Below, piece by piece: positions 1-8,659 of a stretch of 46,547 nt of DNA. The notes below the pieces were generated by a model. The model ran no database searches, had not been told where the DNA came from, and saw only the letters and a program-made list of their open reading frames with translations. Location: assembly GCA_046052345.1 (NCBI GenBank), contig JBJOMN010000042.1, positions 1 to 46,547 of the forward strand. The letters run 5' to 3'. This DNA comes from Pollutiaquabacter sp046052345 (lineage in GTDB: Bacteria > Bacteroidota > Bacteroidia > AKYH767-A > 2013-40CM-41-45). The position numbers and the translations under genes are program-made. Position 1 is the first letter of the stretch. Each line of letters starts with the position of its first letter.

Positions 1-37
1 ACCGATTTTATGATATTAACGTTCTGTTTATCAGTTA

Positions 38-68
38 TTTATATACTCTCGGGAATTGACTATCTTCG
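38..68 (+). promoter_or_regulatory. Predicted promoter of the nucleotide-sugar operon
   Basis: TTTA at 38-41 is followed after 19 nt by TATCTTCG at 61-68. This fits the Bacteroidota pattern TTTG-N19-TAnnTTTG with one mismatch in each box. The first gene starts at 87, so the leader would be about 14 nt long. The assignment is inference from motif and spacing only. Confidence 0.45.
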
Positions 69-86
69 CGTCTCATTTACCCTTGA

Positions 87-1220
87 ATGAAAAGAATTCA
101 GATGGTCGACCTGGTCGGCCAATACGAGAAGTTGCAGCCTGAAATCGACAAGGCCGTTCTGGACGTGATCAGGTCGTCCGCCTTCATCAACGGCCCCGAA
201 GTGAAAGCTTTCCAGTCAGAACTGGAGAAGTACCTGGGCGTGAAGCACGTGATTCCCTGTGCCAACGGAACCGATGCCTTGCAGATCGTGATGATGGCAC
301 TTGGTCTTGAGCCGGGCGATGAAGTCATCACGGCGGATTTCACCTACGTTGCTACCGCCGAAGTGATAGCCTTGCTGAAACTGAAGCCGGTGCTGGTGGA
401 TGTTGACCCCGAGACCTTCACCATCGATGTTTCGGCCGTAGAGCGGGCCATCACCCCTAAGACGAAAGCGATAGTACCTGTACACCTTTTCGGGCAGTGT
501 GCGCCGATGGATGAACTGATGCAGCTGGCACGTAAGCACAACCTGTTTGTCATCGAGGATACCGCTCAGGCGATAGGTGCCGAGTACACCTTCCCGGACG
601 GAACGCGCAGGAAAGCCGGAACAATCGGAACGGCCGGTTGCACCTCGTTCTTTCCCTCCAAGAACCTGGGCTGTTACGGTGACGGCGGCGCCATCTTCAC
701 CGACGACGAGGCATTGGGCACTAAGATCAGGATGATCGCCAACCACGGCCAGTCCGTCCAGTATTACCACGATGAAATCGGTGTGAACTCCCGGCTGGAC
801 AGCATTCAGGCCGCCATTCTCCGCATCAAGCTGCGGCACCTGGACGAATACGCAGCAGCGCGCAGGCAGGTCGCGGATTTTTACGACCGCGCATTCAGCG
901 GAAATCCAAAACTCATCACGCCCCGGCGCGCCGCCTTTTCCGACCACGTATTCCACCAATACACCCTGGTGATGAACGGTCCGGACCGCACCAAGCTGCG
1001 CGAATTCCTTGCCGGCAAGGAGATCCCTGCCATGATCTACTACCCTGTTCCTTTGCATCTTCAAAAGGCGTACAGGGACGACCGGTACCGGGCAGGCGAC
1101 TTCCCTGTCACGGAACGCCTTTGCGCTAACGTGATTTCCCTGCCGATACATACAGAGATGGAGGAATCCACACTCCGCTTCATCACGGACAGTGTCCTTG
1201 AATTCCTTTCCGGCAACTGA
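87..1220 (+). CDS. wbpE: DegT/DnrJ/EryC1/StrS aminotransferase, WbpE-type
   Basis: This is a 377-aa PLP-dependent sugar aminotransferase of the fold-type I DegT family. The Schiff-base lysine is K192 in the motif FFPSKNLGCYGDGG, and the acidic residue that binds the PLP pyridine nitrogen is D158 in IEDTAQ. WbpE/WlbC enzymes transfer an amino group from glutamate to C3 of UDP-3-keto-GlcNAcA. The WbpD-like acetyltransferase (3604), WbpB-like dehydrogenase (4185) and UDP-HexNAc 6-dehydrogenase (5273) in the same operon are the other steps of that route, which is the main reason for preferring WbpE over other DegT functions. The length is normal and the start is 19 nt after a candidate -7 box. 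Family assignment is firm; the exact substrate is inferred from context. Confidence 0.88.
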   Translation: MKRIQMVDLVGQYEKLQPEIDKAVLDVIRSSAFINGPEVKAFQSELEKYLGVKHVIPCANGTDALQIVMMALGLEPGDEVITADFTYVATAEVIALLKLKPVLVDVDPETFTIDVSAVERAITPKTKAIVPVHLFGQCAPMDELMQLARKHNLFVIEDTAQAIGAEYTFPDGTRRKAGTIGTAGCTSFFPSKNLGCYGDGGAIFTDDEALGTKIRMIANHGQSVQYYHDEIGVNSRLDSIQAAILRIKLRHLDEYAAARRQVADFYDRAFSGNPKLITPRRAAFSDHVFHQYTLVMNGPDRTKLREFLAGKEIPAMIYYPVPLHLQKAYRDDRYRAGDFPVTERLCANVISLPIHTEMEESTLRFITDSVLEFLSGN

Positions 1221-1236
1221 CCAAAGCTCAAGCCTC

Positions 1237-2550
1237 ATGAAAATCGCAGTCGTCGGAACAGGATATGTCGGATTGGTTACCGGAACCTGCTTTGCGGAAA
1301 CCGGCAACCATGTGACGTGCGTCGACATAGACGCGGAAAAGGTAGCGCGCATGCAACGGGGGGAGATCCCGATCTATGAACCGCATCTCGACTCGCTTTT
1401 CGAAAGAAACATACGACAGGGCCGGCTCACCTTCACCACCGACCTTGCCGCGGGAGTGAAAGATGCAGCTGTGATCTTCCTGGCGTTGCCCACCCCTCCC
1501 GGCGAGGACGGTTCGGCGGACCTGAAGTACGTCCTGAAAGTAGCCGACGACCTGGGACACATCCTCTCGGACTACAAAGTGGTGGTCAACAAGAGCACCG
1601 TGCCGGTTGGCACCGCCGAGAAAGTACGCAGCGCCATTGCACGGAACTGCAAGTCCGAGTTCGATGTCGTATCGAACCCTGAATTCCTTCGGGAAGGATT
1701 CGCAGTGGATGACTTCATGAAACCCGACCGCGTGGTCATCGGTACGGCATCAGAAAGGGCGCGGGAAGTCATGAACGAACTGTACGCCCCGTTCGTACGT
1801 CAGGGGAATCCGATCTACTTCATGGACGAACGTTCCTCGGAACTGACCAAATATGCCGCCAACGCATTCCTGGCCATGAAGATCACCTTCATGAACGAGA
1901 TCGGAAACCTGTGTGAACGCGTCGGTGCGAACGTCGATCATGTCCGCATCGGCATAGGCTCCGACGACCGTATCGGCAAACGTTTCCTGTTCGCAGGAAT
2001 AGGATACGGAGGAAGCTGTTTCCCGAAAGACGTTCAGGCCCTGAGGAAGATCGCCGAAGAAGCACGCTATGACTTCAGGATCCTGGACGCCGTCATGGAC
2101 GTCAATGAGGACCAGAAACTCATACTCCTTGACAAGATCCGAAAACACCTCAACGGACCGCTCAAAGGGAAGAAGGCTGCAATGTGGGGATTGTCCTTCA
2201 AGCCTGACACCGATGACATCCGGGAAGCACCGGCGCTTTACATGATCGACGAACTGTTGAAAGAAGGTGCCGAAGTCTGCGCCTACGACCCTGAAGCCAT
2301 GTCCAACGTACGTAAAATCAAGGGTGATGCCATCCGATATGCGGCTGACCCCTATGAAGCGCTGGACGGCGCCGACTTTCTGGTCATTGCGACAGAATGG
2401 TCGGTTTTCCGGACTCCCGAATTCGACCGCATGAAACAGTCGATGAAATCACCGGTAGTATTCGACGGCCGCAACCTGTACGATCTTCAGCGGATGAAAG
2501 AAAAGGGATTCACCTACTACAGCATCGGCCGGGAGGCCGTCATTTCCTGA
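1237..2550 (+). CDS. ugd: UDP-glucose 6-dehydrogenase
   Basis: This 437-aa NAD-dependent enzyme oxidises UDP-glucose to UDP-glucuronate in two steps. The Rossmann motif GTGYVG sits at residues 7-12 and the catalytic cysteine is C261 in GYGGSCFPKD. NPEFLREG near 147-154 is another family signature. I place the start at the ATG at 1237, because the sequence begins directly with the dinucleotide-binding strand MKIAVVG; an in-frame ATG at 1192 would overlap the previous gene and add 15 unrelated residues. The next gene encodes a UDP-glucuronate decarboxylase that would use its product. A second, different UDP-sugar dehydrogenase is at 5273, and its catalytic motif shows that it acts on N-acetyl-hexosamines. 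Confidence 0.95.
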   Translation: MKIAVVGTGYVGLVTGTCFAETGNHVTCVDIDAEKVARMQRGEIPIYEPHLDSLFERNIRQGRLTFTTDLAAGVKDAAVIFLALPTPPGEDGSADLKYVLKVADDLGHILSDYKVVVNKSTVPVGTAEKVRSAIARNCKSEFDVVSNPEFLREGFAVDDFMKPDRVVIGTASERAREVMNELYAPFVRQGNPIYFMDERSSELTKYAANAFLAMKITFMNEIGNLCERVGANVDHVRIGIGSDDRIGKRFLFAGIGYGGSCFPKDVQALRKIAEEARYDFRILDAVMDVNEDQKLILLDKIRKHLNGPLKGKKAAMWGLSFKPDTDDIREAPALYMIDELLKEGAEVCAYDPEAMSNVRKIKGDAIRYAADPYEALDGADFLVIATEWSVFRTPEFDRMKQSMKSPVVFDGRNLYDLQRMKEKGFTYYSIGREAVIS

Positions 2551-2555
2551 CCTTC

Positions 2556-3524
2556 ATGAAAAGAGTCCTGATCACCGGCGCAGCCGGCTTCCTCGGTTCC
2601 CATCTGTGCGACCGATTCATCCGGGAGGGTTTCTCGGTCGTCGGGATGGACAACCTCATCACCGGAGACCTGCGCAACATCGAACACCTTTTCAAGCTGA
2701 AGGAGTTCGAATTCTATCATCACGACGTCAGTAAGTTCGTCCATGTTCCCGGACAGCTGGACTACATCCTTCATTTCGCTTCTCCGGCCTCACCGATCGA
2801 TTACCTGAAAATCCCCATACAGACGCTGAAGGTCGGATCACTGGGTACGCACAATCTGCTCGGGCTGGCGAAAGCCAAGAATGCGCGTATACTTGTCGCT
2901 TCCACGTCGGAAGTCTACGGAGACCCGTTGGTGCACCCGCAGAACGAGGACTATTGGGGACACGTCAACCCGATCGGCCCGCGGGGTGTTTACGACGAGG
3001 CGAAGCGTTTCCAGGAGGCCATCACCATGGCTTATCACACCTTCCACGGGCTGGAGACGCGCATCGTACGCATCTTCAATACGTACGGTCCGCGGATGCG
3101 TCTGAACGACGGCCGGGTATTGCCGGCATTCATCGGACAGGCTTTGCGGGGTGAAGACCTTACTGTCTTCGGCGACGGCTCCCAGACCAGATCGTTCTGC
3201 TTTGTGGACGACCTTGTGGAAGGCATCTACCGGTTACTTTTCAGCGATTATGCACTGCCGGTGAACATCGGCAACCCGGACGAAATCACCATCTCCGAAT
3301 TCGGCGAAGAGATCATACGTCTGACGGGCGCCGACCGTAAACTGGTCTACCGCCCTCTTCCTACGGACGACCCGAAGCAACGTCAGCCGGACATTACCCG
3401 CGCCAGGAATCTGCTGGGCTGGGAACCGAAGGTGACGCGAGCAGAAGGTCTGAAAAAGACCTACGAGTACTTCAGGAGCCTGCCACCGGAAGAACTGCAC
3501 CGTACCGCACACCGGTTCGCCTGA
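2556..3524 (+). CDS. uxs: UDP-glucuronate decarboxylase (UDP-xylose synthase)
   Basis: This 322-aa extended short-chain dehydrogenase converts UDP-glucuronate to UDP-xylose with loss of CO2. The NAD motif GAAGFLG is at 8-14, the signature STSEVYGDP at about 116-124, and the catalytic pair is Y146/K150 in GVYDEAKRF. RIFNTYGPRM and the R-rich QTRSFCFVDDLV segment are typical of Uxs. The start ATG at 2556 lies 5 nt after the stop of ugd; a longer in-frame start at 2397 lies within ugd and would add 53 residues with no family match, so it was rejected. Pairing with ugd supports a two-step UDP-Glc to UDP-Xyl route. The ArnA decarboxylase family is related, but no formyltransferase domain is present. 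Confidence 0.93.
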   Translation: MKRVLITGAAGFLGSHLCDRFIREGFSVVGMDNLITGDLRNIEHLFKLKEFEFYHHDVSKFVHVPGQLDYILHFASPASPIDYLKIPIQTLKVGSLGTHNLLGLAKAKNARILVASTSEVYGDPLVHPQNEDYWGHVNPIGPRGVYDEAKRFQEAITMAYHTFHGLETRIVRIFNTYGPRMRLNDGRVLPAFIGQALRGEDLTVFGDGSQTRSFCFVDDLVEGIYRLLFSDYALPVNIGNPDEITISEFGEEIIRLTGADRKLVYRPLPTDDPKQRQPDITRARNLLGWEPKVTRAEGLKKTYEYFRSLPPEELHRTAHRFA

Positions 3525-3578
3525 CAGTTGTCTCATAACCAGCTGAAAATGTGAAAGATGCATTTCTTTTGCATTTAT

Positions 3579-3586
3579 TAAATTTG
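3579..3586 (+). promoter_or_regulatory. Candidate internal -7 box before the wbpD-like gene
   Basis: TAAATTTG matches TAnnTTTG exactly and lies 17 nt before the ATG at 3604, in the only spacer of notable size (79 nt) in the sugar operon. No TTTG is found at the usual 19-21 nt upstream, so a -33 box is not visible. It may be a secondary operon promoter. Confidence 0.4.
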
Positions 3587-3603
3587 TATCCCACCCTTCA
3601 CCC

Positions 3604-4182
3604 ATGGAAAAAGACTTTTACTGCCACGAGACTGCCGTAATTGATGACAACGTCAAAATAGGCAAAGGCTCCAAGATCTGGCATTTCAGCCACGTCATGA
3701 GCGGTAGCGTCATCGGCGAGAACTGCAACCTCGGGCAGAACGTGGTTGTTTCCCCGGAAGTGGTCTTGGGTAAGAATGTGAAAGTCCAGAACAACGTTTC
3801 CATTTATACCGGGGTCGTCTGCGAAGACGATGTTTTCCTCGGCCCTTCGATGGTATTCACGAACGTCAACAACCCCCGCAGCGCCATTACCCGACGTGGT
3901 CAGTACCTGAAGACCGTGGTGGGTCGCGGCGCCACTATCGGGGCGAACGCGACGGTGGTTTGCGGACATAACATCGGTGAATTCGCCTTCATCGGTGCAG
4001 GAGCGGTCGTCACGAAAGATGTCCCTCCCTATTGCCTGGTGGTCGGCAACCCTGCCCGCCAACTGGGCTGGATGAGTGAATACGGGCACCGTCTAAAGTT
4101 CGACACCAACGGCATAGCCGTCTGTCCGGAAAGCAAACAGCAGTACAAACTGGAGGGCAAGAAAGTCCGCCGCATCCTCTGA
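3604..4182 (+). CDS. wbpD: UDP-3-amino-GlcNAcA N-acetyltransferase, WbpD-type
   Basis: This 192-aa protein is a left-handed beta-helix acyltransferase, visible as runs of hexapeptide repeats such as VKIGKG, VIGENC, VVLGKN and ATIGAN through roughly residues 15-150. WbpD/WlbB enzymes acetylate the 3-amino group of UDP-GlcNAc3NA to give UDP-2,3-diacetamido-2,3-dideoxy-glucuronate. The length equals that of the family (about 190 aa), and the VVGNPAR segment near the C-terminus is typical of hexapeptide transferases. It is followed after 2 nt by the WbpB-type oxidoreductase, and the aminotransferase that would supply its substrate opens the operon. Function within the WbpB-E-D route is inferred from family and context. 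Confidence 0.88.
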   Translation: MEKDFYCHETAVIDDNVKIGKGSKIWHFSHVMSGSVIGENCNLGQNVVVSPEVVLGKNVKVQNNVSIYTGVVCEDDVFLGPSMVFTNVNNPRSAITRRGQYLKTVVGRGATIGANATVVCGHNIGEFAFIGAGAVVTKDVPPYCLVVGNPARQLGWMSEYGHRLKFDTNGIAVCPESKQQYKLEGKKVRRIL

Positions 4183-4184
4183 AC

Positions 4185-5228
4185 ATGACAGAAGGTACAG
4201 AAAGAAAAATCCGGTTCGCAGTCATCGGCGCCGGACATATCGGTAAGCGTCATGCGGAAATGGTGCGCAGGAATCCGGAGGCGGAACTGGTGGCCATGTG
4301 CGACATCCGCCCTGCCGACCAACTCGGAGAACTTCCGGATGTACCGCTGTACCCCTCCGTTGAAGCTCTTTTCTCCTCCGGAACAGCCTTCGATGTGGTA
4401 TGCGTCTGCACACCGAACGGCCTTCACGCCGCTCACACCTTGATGGCCCTCGACCACATGAAGCACGTGGTGATCGAGAAGCCGATGGCGCTCACCGTTG
4501 CCGACTGTGAGAAGATCATCTTCAAGGCGCTACAGGTATCACGCCAGGTCTTCTGTGTGATGCAGAACCGCTACTCCCCTCCATCGGTCTGGATCAAACA
4601 GCTGGTGGACAGCGGACAGCTCGGACGCCCCTACATGGTCCAGTTGAATTGCTACTGGAATCGCGACCGCCGTTATTATAACGGGAAGAACTGGAAAGGC
4701 ACCTCCGACCTGGACGGCGGAACGCTTTTCACTCAGTTCTCTCATTTCATTGACATCATGTACTGGCTGTTCGGAGACATCACCGACATCCAGGGCAAGT
4801 TCGACGACTTCAATCATCACGACATTACGACGTTCGAGGACTCCGGATTCGTCAGCTTCAGGTTCGTCAACGGAGGGATGGGGTGCATCAATTACTCCAC
4901 CTCGGTCTGGGACACCAATCTCGAGAGCAGCATCACCATCATCTCCGAAAAAGGCAGCATCAAGATCGGCGGACAATACATGAACGAGGTGGAATACTGT
5001 CATGTGCAGGATTACACGATGCCTGAACTACCGCCGGCCAGCCCCGCCAACGACTACGGTCATTACAAAGGCTCGGCAGCCAACCACCATTTCATCGTGG
5101 AGAACGTGATCGACACCCTCAAGGGACGAACTACGGCCACCACGAATGCCCTGGAAGGACTCAAGGTGGTGGACATCATCGAAAGGATCTATCTGCTCCG
5201 CAATCTTCACACAATCAAATCAAACTAA
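4185..5228 (+). CDS. wbpB: Gfo/Idh/MocA oxidoreductase, WbpB-type UDP-GlcNAcA 3-dehydrogenase
   Basis: This is a 347-aa NAD(P)-dependent oxidoreductase of the Gfo/Idh/MocA family. The Rossmann motif GAGHIGKRH is at 15-23 and the family motif EKP with its catalytic lysine is at 98-100. WbpB/WlbA oxidises C3 of UDP-GlcNAcA, feeding the aminotransferase and the acetyltransferase of this operon. The start ATG at 4185 lies 2 nt after the wbpD stop, which suggests translational coupling. The protein is about 30 residues longer than the P. aeruginosa enzyme, within the range of the family. Other Gfo/Idh/MocA substrates cannot be excluded from sequence alone, but the presence of all four partner steps makes this the best reading. 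Confidence 0.83.
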   Translation: MTEGTERKIRFAVIGAGHIGKRHAEMVRRNPEAELVAMCDIRPADQLGELPDVPLYPSVEALFSSGTAFDVVCVCTPNGLHAAHTLMALDHMKHVVIEKPMALTVADCEKIIFKALQVSRQVFCVMQNRYSPPSVWIKQLVDSGQLGRPYMVQLNCYWNRDRRYYNGKNWKGTSDLDGGTLFTQFSHFIDIMYWLFGDITDIQGKFDDFNHHDITTFEDSGFVSFRFVNGGMGCINYSTSVWDTNLESSITIISEKGSIKIGGQYMNEVEYCHVQDYTMPELPPASPANDYGHYKGSAANHHFIVENVIDTLKGRTTATTNALEGLKVVDIIERIYLLRNLHTIKSN

Positions 5229-5272
5229 AACGGCACCCTCTTCAACGGGCGCCCTATCTTCTGCAATACGAT

Positions 5273-6562
5273 ATGCAACGGGAATTATTGGAAAAGAAAA
5301 AGAAACTGGCGGTGCTCGGATTAGGCTACGTAGGACTCCCGATCGCATTGGAATTCGCGCGCAAAGTTTCCGTAATAGGCTTCGACATCAACGAGGCGCG
5401 ACTGGAAAAGATGCGCAATAAGATCGACCCGAGCGGAGAATTGGAAAGCGCTGCCTTCGAAGGGTGTGATATCACCTTCACATCCTCCCTTGACGAGCTG
5501 CGCGAGGCGAACTTCTATATCGTCACGGTACCTACTCCGATCGACGAGCACAACCTCCCCGATCTCAAGCCGATCCTCAGCGCCACCAAGGCCATCGGGA
5601 AAGTCCTGAAAAAAGGCGACTACGTCGTGTACGAATCGACCGTTTATCCCGGCTGCACGGAGGAAGACTGCGTGCCTTTGCTCGAGGAGCTTTCCGGCCT
5701 GAAAGCGTATACGGATTTCAAATTCGGATACTCTCCGGAGCGTATCAATCCCGGCGACAAAGAGCACACCATCACCAAGATCCTCAAGGTGGTTTCGGGT
5801 TGCGATGCCGAGGCACTGGAGGCCATCGCTTCCGTATACGAGATAATCGTAAAGGCCGGTGTCTTCAAGGCGTCATCCGTCAAAGTGGCGGAAGCGGCCA
5901 AGATCATCGAGAATACCCAGCGGGACGTCAACATCGCCCTTATGAACGAACTGTCCATCATCTTCAACAAGATGGGCATCAATACCTACGAAGTACTCGA
6001 GGCAGCCGGCACCAAATGGAATTTCATCCGCTTCCAGCCCGGACTGGTGGGCGGACATTGCATCGGCGTCGACCCCTACTACCTTACCTATAAAGCCCAG
6101 GCGCTCGGCTACCATGCACAGGTCATCAACAGCGGCCGTTATGTGAACGACAGCATGGGCTTTTACGTCGCAAAGCAGACCGTCAAACGCATCATTGCGG
6201 CCGGAAAGGACGTTTCAAAAGCCAAAGTACTCGTCCTTGGCGCCACCTTCAAGGAAAACGTGGAAGACATCCGTAATTCAAAAGTGGCGGACGTAGTCAA
6301 GGAACTCCAGTCCTACGGAGTGTCCGTAGATGTCACCGACCCTCGTGCGGATTCCTCGGACCTCCGGCACGAGTACGGGTTCGGACTGATCGACAGCCCC
6401 GCCGAGGATTATGATGCCATGGTTTTCACCGTTGCACACGACGAATTCAAGCAGCTGGATAACGCATGGCTGGTCCGTCACCTCAATAAAGACGGTCTGG
6501 TCGTAGACCTGAAGGGACTGATGAAAGGCAAGTGCGCAGGATTCACCTACTGGAGCCTCTGA
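5273..6562 (+). CDS. UDP-N-acetylhexosamine 6-dehydrogenase, WbpO/TviB type
   Basis: This 429-aa NAD-dependent dehydrogenase carries the Rossmann motif GLGYVG at 16-21, the signature YSPERINPGDKEH at about 153-165, and the catalytic cysteine C263 in GLVGGHCIGVDPYYL. That last motif is the form found in WbpO/TviB/CapL enzymes, which oxidise C6 of UDP-GlcNAc or UDP-GalNAc, and differs from the GGSCFPKD form of the UDP-glucose enzyme at 1237. Its product UDP-GlcNAcA would be the substrate of the WbpB-type enzyme just upstream; together with the WbpP/TviC-type epimerase at 8659 it could also give UDP-GalNAcA. I do not assign a symbol because the WbpA, WbpO and TviB roles cannot be separated safely here. 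Confidence 0.9.
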   Translation: MQRELLEKKKKLAVLGLGYVGLPIALEFARKVSVIGFDINEARLEKMRNKIDPSGELESAAFEGCDITFTSSLDELREANFYIVTVPTPIDEHNLPDLKPILSATKAIGKVLKKGDYVVYESTVYPGCTEEDCVPLLEELSGLKAYTDFKFGYSPERINPGDKEHTITKILKVVSGCDAEALEAIASVYEIIVKAGVFKASSVKVAEAAKIIENTQRDVNIALMNELSIIFNKMGINTYEVLEAAGTKWNFIRFQPGLVGGHCIGVDPYYLTYKAQALGYHAQVINSGRYVNDSMGFYVAKQTVKRIIAAGKDVSKAKVLVLGATFKENVEDIRNSKVADVVKELQSYGVSVDVTDPRADSSDLRHEYGFGLIDSPAEDYDAMVFTVAHDEFKQLDNAWLVRHLNKDGLVVDLKGLMKGKCAGFTYWSL

Positions 6563-6565
6563 TAC

Positions 6566-7588
6566 ATGAACATCCTGGTCACCGGAGGAACCGGATATAT
6601 CGGATCACACACTGCGGTGGAGCTGTCAAAGGCCGGCTTCCATCCGGTTATCGCCGACAATCTGTCCAACTCCCGCCGCGAGGTGACCCGCGCATTACAG
6701 GAGATCACAGGCACTCCGACCGATTTCCACTTGGTCGACCTGAACGACTATGCGGCCATACGTACGCTTTTCCTGACCACACCCATCGATGCGGTCATAC
6801 ACTTCGCCGCCTTCAAGGCGGTCGGAGAATCGGTATCCGAACCGATGAAATATTACCGGAACAACATCGGCTCCATGATCAATCTCCTGGATGCCATGAA
6901 GGATGCCGGCGTTTACAGACTCGTTTTCTCCTCCTCCTGCACCGTATACGGTGAATCTCCCGAACTGCCTGTGCGGGAAGACCAACGCCTTGGCACAGCC
7001 GCATCACCTTACGGAACCACCAAGCAGATCGGCGAGATGCTTCTGAAGGACGTATGCCGATCGTCGGGATTCAACGGCATATCCCTGCGCTACTTCAATC
7101 CCGCAGGTGCGCATGAAAGCGCGCTCATCGGTGAATTCCCGCTGAGCCGTCCCGCCAACCTTGTTCCTGTCATCACCCGTGCTGCGATGCGGCAGGAACC
7201 GGTGACCGTTTTCGGAAACGACTATGATACACCGGACGGCACCTGCATCAGGGACTACATCCATGTAACGGACGTCGCCGAAGCCCATGTTGCGGCCGTA
7301 AGACACCTTCTGGGGAGTAAGGACAAGACAGGAAGCTACTCCGTCCTGAATATCGGCAGCGGTTCGGGCCACTCCGTGCTTGAGGTCGTGAGGAGTTTCG
7401 AAAACGCAACCGGCATTAAACTCGACCTCGTCATGGGAAAGCGAAGGCCCGGCGACCTCGCCAAGATATGGGCGGACACCTCACTCGCGGAAAAGACGCT
7501 CGGCTGGAAATCGAATCAGCCTTTGGAGACGATCATCAGAAGTGCGTGGGAATGGGAAATGAAATTGAAGATGATAACTGCAGACTGA
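6566..7588 (+). CDS. galE: UDP-glucose 4-epimerase
   Basis: This 340-aa extended SDR interconverts UDP-glucose and UDP-galactose. The NAD motif GGTGYIG is at 7-13, the SSSCTVYG strand at 122-129, and the catalytic pair is Y149/K153 in SPYGTTK. The GalE-specific segments SLRYFNPAGAH and DGTCIRDYIHV are present. The start lies 3 nt after the preceding stop. It would supply UDP-Gal to the polysaccharide; GalE versus a GlcNAc-active Gne role cannot be fixed without a model, although the separate WbpP-type epimerase at 8659 makes a plain UDP-Glc/Gal role more likely. Confidence 0.93.
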   Translation: MNILVTGGTGYIGSHTAVELSKAGFHPVIADNLSNSRREVTRALQEITGTPTDFHLVDLNDYAAIRTLFLTTPIDAVIHFAAFKAVGESVSEPMKYYRNNIGSMINLLDAMKDAGVYRLVFSSSCTVYGESPELPVREDQRLGTAASPYGTTKQIGEMLLKDVCRSSGFNGISLRYFNPAGAHESALIGEFPLSRPANLVPVITRAAMRQEPVTVFGNDYDTPDGTCIRDYIHVTDVAEAHVAAVRHLLGSKDKTGSYSVLNIGSGSGHSVLEVVRSFENATGIKLDLVMGKRRPGDLAKIWADTSLAEKTLGWKSNQPLETIIRSAWEWEMKLKMITAD

Positions 7589-7591
7589 TTC

Positions 7592-8659
7592 ATGAACAGA
7601 CCGGGAAGAAAGATATTGGTCACAGGTGGCGCCGGATTCATCGGATGCCATGTGGTGCGACGTTTGGTGCTGAATTATCCCGAGTACACCATCGTGAATC
7701 TGGACAAGCTTACCTATGCCGGCAATCTCGCCAATCTCAGCGATATCGAGAACGCAGCCAACTACCGCTTCGTCAAAGGCGACATCAACGACCGCGGATT
7801 CATCCGTGAGCTTTTCGAACATGAGCGGTTCGACGGAGTGATCCATATGGCAGCGGAATCCCACGTAGACCGCAGCATCAGCTCTCCGCTGGAATTCGTA
7901 ATGACCAATGTGATCGGAACGGTACATCTCCTGGAAGCTGCACGTGATACATGGGGATCCGCAGGATTCGAAGGGAAACTCTTCTACCACATCTCCACCG
8001 ACGAGGTATACGGTTCTCTGGGGGAAAACGGCCTGTTCACCGAGAAGACGGCTTACGACCCGCATAGCCCCTACTCCGCCTCCAAGGCATCCTCGGACCA
8101 TTTCGTCAGGGCGTATCACGACACTTACGGTCTGCCAACAGTCATCACCAACTGCTCGAACAACTACGGGCCTTTCCAGTTCCCGGAGAAACTCATTCCT
8201 CTTGCCATTCACAATATCAGGAACGGCAAGCCGGTGCCCGTTTACGGGACCGGAGAGAACATACGCGACTGGCTCTATGTGATCGACCATGCAGCCGCCA
8301 TCGACCTGGTCTTCCACCAGGCTGCGGTCGGAAAAACGTATAACATCGGCGGACACAACGAGTGGAAGAACATCGACCTCATACGGGTGCTTTGCCGCAT
8401 CATGGACCGTAAACTGGGACGCAGCCAGGGAGAATCGGAATCACTCATCACCTTCGTGAAAGACAGGGCAGGACACGATTTGCGCTACGCCATAGATGCC
8501 TCGAGCATCCAAAAAGAGCTGGGATGGAAACCCTCCCTTGTCTTCGAAGAGGGACTTGAAGCCACGGTCGATTGGTATCTTGCCAACGAAGAGTGGCTGA
8601 GCCGGGTGACATCCGGCGACTACCTGCATTATTACGAACAGCAATATCACCGCCGATAG
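7592..8659 (+). CDS. rfbB: dTDP-glucose 4,6-dehydratase
   Basis: This 355-aa SDR converts dTDP-glucose to dTDP-4-keto-6-deoxyglucose. The NAD motif GGAGFIG is at 12-18, the dehydratase-specific acid pair D137/E138 is in STDEVYG, and the catalytic pair is Y161/K165 in SPYSASK. NYGPFQFPEKLIP and GTGENIRDWLYV are typical of RmlB/RfbB. RmlA, RmlC and RmlD are not in this window, so the sugar that is finally made (rhamnose, 6-deoxy-4-amino sugar or other) is not known. The stop codon overlaps the GTG start of the next gene by one base. Confidence 0.95.
   Translation: MNRPGRKILVTGGAGFIGCHVVRRLVLNYPEYTIVNLDKLTYAGNLANLSDIENAANYRFVKGDINDRGFIRELFEHERFDGVIHMAAESHVDRSISSPLEFVMTNVIGTVHLLEAARDTWGSAGFEGKLFYHISTDEVYGSLGENGLFTEKTAYDPHSPYSASKASSDHFVRAYHDTYGLPTVITNCSNNYGPFQFPEKLIPLAIHNIRNGKPVPVYGTGENIRDWLYVIDHAAAIDLVFHQAAVGKTYNIGGHNEWKNIDLIRVLCRIMDRKLGRSQGESESLITFVKDRAGHDLRYAIDASSIQKELGWKPSLVFEEGLEATVDWYLANEEWLSRVTSGDYLHYYEQQYHRR

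Noticed and set aside
3525..3603. Riboswitch in the spacer before the wbpD-like gene
   Set aside because: The spacer is only 79 nt, AT-rich, has short TGCATTT direct repeats but no stable stem set.
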